A DNA stretch of 64,000 bases from JARYGU01 sp033795365 (GTDB taxonomy: Bacteria > Pseudomonadota > Alphaproteobacteria > Rhizobiales > Rhizobiaceae). Every line of letters begins with the position of its first letter. Position 1 is the stretch's first letter. The DNA lies in assembly GCA_033795365.1 (NCBI GenBank), contig JARYGU010000009.1, positions 150,765-214,764 of the forward strand, read 5' to 3'. Shown piece by piece: positions 62,285 to 64,000 of the stretch. Under the pieces are notes generated by a model that was given only the letters and a program-made list of their open reading frames with translations, searched no databases and was not told where the DNA came from. Made by a program: the position numbers and the translations under genes.

Positions 62285-62863
62285 ATGGTCAAGCTGAACA
62301 AGATCTATACGCGCACGGGAGATGACGGCACGACGGGCCTGGTATCCGGCCCGCGGCGCAAAAAGCACGATCCCCGTGTCGAAGCCTACGGCGACGTCGA
62401 CGAAACCAATTCGCTGATCGGAGTCGTGCGCCAGCACCTCGCCGGCTTTGCCGAGCTCGATGCGATGCTGCTGCGCATCCAGAACGATCTCTTCGATCTC
62501 GGCGCTGATCTTGCGACGCCGGACACTGGTGAAACGCCGGCCTATGAGCCGTTGCGGATCGTCGAAGCCCAGGTCGAGCGGCTGGAAACGGAGATCGACC
62601 ACCTGAATGCCGACCTGCAGCCGCTGCGTTCCTTCGTGCTTCCGGGCGGAAATGCCGCCGCGGCCAGCCTTCATGTAGCAAGAACCGTCGCGCGGCGTGC
62701 GGAGCGCCGGATGGTGGAACTGCAGGCATTGGAAGGCGAGACGGTCTCGCGCGAAGCCATCGCCTATATCAACAGGCTGTCCGATTTCCTTTTCGTTGTC
62801 GCGCGGTGGGTGAACGACAAGGGGCGCTCGGATATTCTCTGGATTCCTGGAAAAAATCGCTAG
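62285..62863 (+). CDS. ATP:cob(I)alamin adenosyltransferase, PduO type
   Basis: A 192-residue enzyme that transfers adenosyl from ATP to cob(I)alamin, making coenzyme B12. The ATP-binding N-terminus MVKLNKIYTRTGDDGTTGL and DPRVEAYGDVDETNSLIG, and the C-terminal ARTVARRAERRM, YINRLSDFLFVVARWVN, are diagnostic. Coenzyme B12 serves methylmalonyl-CoA mutase and ribonucleotide reductase in rhizobia. The true start is 62285, because the frame opens earlier at 62039 across the HIG1 gene. Confidence 0.94.
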   Translation: MVKLNKIYTRTGDDGTTGLVSGPRRKKHDPRVEAYGDVDETNSLIGVVRQHLAGFAELDAMLLRIQNDLFDLGADLATPDTGETPAYEPLRIVEAQVERLETEIDHLNADLQPLRSFVLPGGNAAAASLHVARTVARRAERRMVELQALEGETVSREAIAYINRLSDFLFVVARWVNDKGRSDILWIPGKNR

Positions 62864-62895
62864 ATACTGGCCAGACCTTATAGAGACGGGAATTC

Positions 62896-63684
62896 ATGTT
62901 CATACCGCTTCACGACACGAATTCCCTGAAACACATCAAGGTCCAGTATGTGACGATCGCTCTGATCGCCATCAATGTGCTCGTCTGGCTAGTGACGGGG
63001 CTCGCCTCCCCGAAGGATTTTTCCGACGCCGCGGTCGTCGGTCTCGGTTATATTCCCGCCGTCGTCTTCGATTATGCGGATCTGGAACCAAGCCTGGTGA
63101 TCGTGCCGGAAGATGCGACCTACATCACCTATGCCTTCCTCCACGGCGATTTCATGCATCTCGCCACCAATATGCTGTTCCTCTGGGTCTTCGGAGACAA
63201 TGTCGAGGATGCGCTTGGCCATTTCCGGTTCCTCGTTTTCTATCTGGTATGTGCAGCCGCCGGCGCGCTTTTCCACGGCATCGTGGAGCCGGCTTCGGAG
63301 GCGCCGCTTATCGGCGCATCGGGTGCGGTTTCCGGTGTCGTCGCCGCCTATTTTCTGCTGCATCCGAAGGTGAGGGTATGGGTGCTGGTCTTCTTCCGTA
63401 TTCCATTGCCGCTGCCGGCGGTCATTCCGCTCGCCTTCTGGATCGCCCAGCAGTTCTATATGCTGGTCGTCGATCGGGATAGCGGCGTCTCCTGGGGAGC
63501 GCATGTCGGCGGCATCGTCGCCGGCGCCATCCTGGTGGTGATCTTGCGTCGTCGCGGGGTTCCGCTCTTCGACCGCACGATCGTGACGCCCAAGGCCGTC
63601 AGCCATGAGAAAATCGCCGTAACGCGTCCCGACGACGTTCCCGCGGCCGAAACGGAGATTCCTCCGACGCATTGGGGACGCTGA
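62896..63684 (+). CDS. Rhomboid-family intramembrane serine protease
   Basis: A 262-residue protease with about six predicted helices. The catalytic dyad is Ser142 in GASG and His203 in AHVGGIVAG. The upstream HGDFMHLATNMLFLWVFG helix, with its His and Asn, is also conserved. It starts with MFIPLHDTNSLKHIKVQYVT, a common alphaproteobacterial form. Its C-terminal tail is cytoplasmic and variable. Substrates unknown. It stops 5 bases before the etfB operator-like site. Confidence 0.92.
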   Translation: MFIPLHDTNSLKHIKVQYVTIALIAINVLVWLVTGLASPKDFSDAAVVGLGYIPAVVFDYADLEPSLVIVPEDATYITYAFLHGDFMHLATNMLFLWVFGDNVEDALGHFRFLVFYLVCAAAGALFHGIVEPASEAPLIGASGAVSGVVAAYFLLHPKVRVWVLVFFRIPLPLPAVIPLAFWIAQQFYMLVVDRDSGVSWGAHVGGIVAGAILVVILRRRGVPLFDRTIVTPKAVSHEKIAVTRPDDVPAAETEIPPTHWGR

Positions 63685-63688
63685 AGAT

Positions 63689-63704
63689 TTGACGTTAACG
63701 TAAG
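63689..63704. promoter_or_regulatory. LiuR-like operator upstream of etfB
   Basis: TTGACGTTAACGTAAG, an imperfect palindrome with the ACGT-TA-ACGT core, 148 bases ahead of etfB. It agrees at 13 of 16 positions with the palindrome ahead of mdh. ETF accepts electrons from acyl-CoA dehydrogenases, the kind of gene LiuR-type regulators control. Confidence 0.6.
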
Positions 63705-63851
63705 CGTCATTTATACAGACGGCAGTTTTCGGGCGGGAGGGGCGATGCGACATTGTAATTGGGGGAAAAACGCGTATCGATGTCGCCCTGCGACAATCAG
63801 GGCGCCTCGGAAAGGCGCATTTTCCCGGCGGGCATGTGAAGGAAGGAAACC

Positions 63852-64000
63852 ATGAAAATACTGGTGCCAGTCAAGCGAGTGGTCGATTACAACGTTAAGA
63901 TCCGCGTGAAGGGTGACGGTTCTGGTGTTGAGCTTCAGAACGTGAAGATGTCGATGAACCCGTTCGACGAGATTTCGGTCGAGGAGGCTTTGCGGCTGAA
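63852..64000 (+). CDS. etfB: Electron transfer flavoprotein beta subunit, 5' part
   Basis: The first 49 codons are in the window, after a strong GGAAGGAA ribosome site. MKILVPVKRVVDYNVKIRVKGDGSGVELQNVKMSMNPFDEISVEEALRLK is a textbook EtfB N-terminus. EtfAB carries electrons from acyl-CoA and other dehydrogenases to ubiquinone via ETF-QO. The gene continues past the edge, probably followed by etfA. Confidence 0.93.
   Translation, partial: MKILVPVKRVVDYNVKIRVKGDGSGVELQNVKMSMNPFDEISVEEALRL

Overview
The window is a G+C-rich stretch of bacterial chromosome with dense, mostly operonic coding. Gene content and order point to an alphaproteobacterium of the Rhizobiaceae (Sinorhizobium/Ensifer, Rhizobium or Agrobacterium relatives). 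Supporting signs are sdhCDAB followed by mdh-sucCDAB-lpdA, a split F1 operon atpHAGDC whose beta subunit has an Ala/Lys-rich extension, an Omp19-like lipoprotein, the comF-grxC-nitrilase-DUF1178/ubiG block, secA divergent from ppiC-argJ-mutT, and a complete dctA/dctBD C4-dicarboxylate uptake locus. I cannot name the species from sequence alone.

Layout: 1-17118 is central carbon metabolism: succinate dehydrogenase, an outer-membrane lipoprotein, a ZapE/AFG1 ATPase, malate dehydrogenase, succinyl-CoA synthetase, 2-oxoglutarate dehydrogenase E1 and E2, a five-gene accessory group, and lipoamide dehydrogenase. 17152-23765 holds a TraB/GumN protein, XerC, a lysophospholipid-type acyltransferase, an AAA ATPase and PriA. 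23885-29815 is a small membrane protein and the F1-ATPase operon with a clear terminator. 30008-34965 holds a GDP-mannose enzyme on the plus strand and five minus-strand genes (phosphoesterase, sugar transferase, degenerate nuclease-fold protein, two membrane proteins). 35213-39337 is ubiG, the DUF1178-nitrilase-grxC-comF operon and a methyltransferase. 39368-46374 is an orphan Flp pilin with a membrane partner, mutT, GNAT, argJ, ppiC and divergent secA. 46549-50917 holds a polysaccharide flippase, a CelD-type acetyltransferase and an acyl-CoA synthetase. 51006-56654 holds two probable general-stress genes and the dct locus. A tRNA-Leu(CAA) follows, then a nearly 500 bp gene-free gap, then DsbB, an HNH nuclease, an AlkA-type glycosylase, GluQ-RS, a YihY protein, an SDR, a HIG1 protein, a PduO adenosyltransferase, a rhomboid protease and the start of etfB.

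The TCA and ATP synthase genes form one energy-conserving set: DctA imports succinate, malate and fumarate, SdhCDAB and Mdh oxidise them, and the ATP synthase uses the resulting gradient. Two near-identical ACGT-N2-ACGT palindromes lie ahead of mdh and etfB, suggesting one regulator touches both.

I see no CRISPR array, insertion sequence, prophage or integrative element, and no clearly new multi-gene system. The most interesting signals are regulatory: a textbook sigma-54 promoter with two paired DctD-type sites, one lying on the dctB start codon; EcfG-type promoters ahead of two small genes beside dctA; and the shared mdh/etfB palindrome. Others are a poly-C frameshift in a MAPEG gene, the AtpD extension, an orphan Flp pilin pair and an uncharacterised envelope gene cluster.
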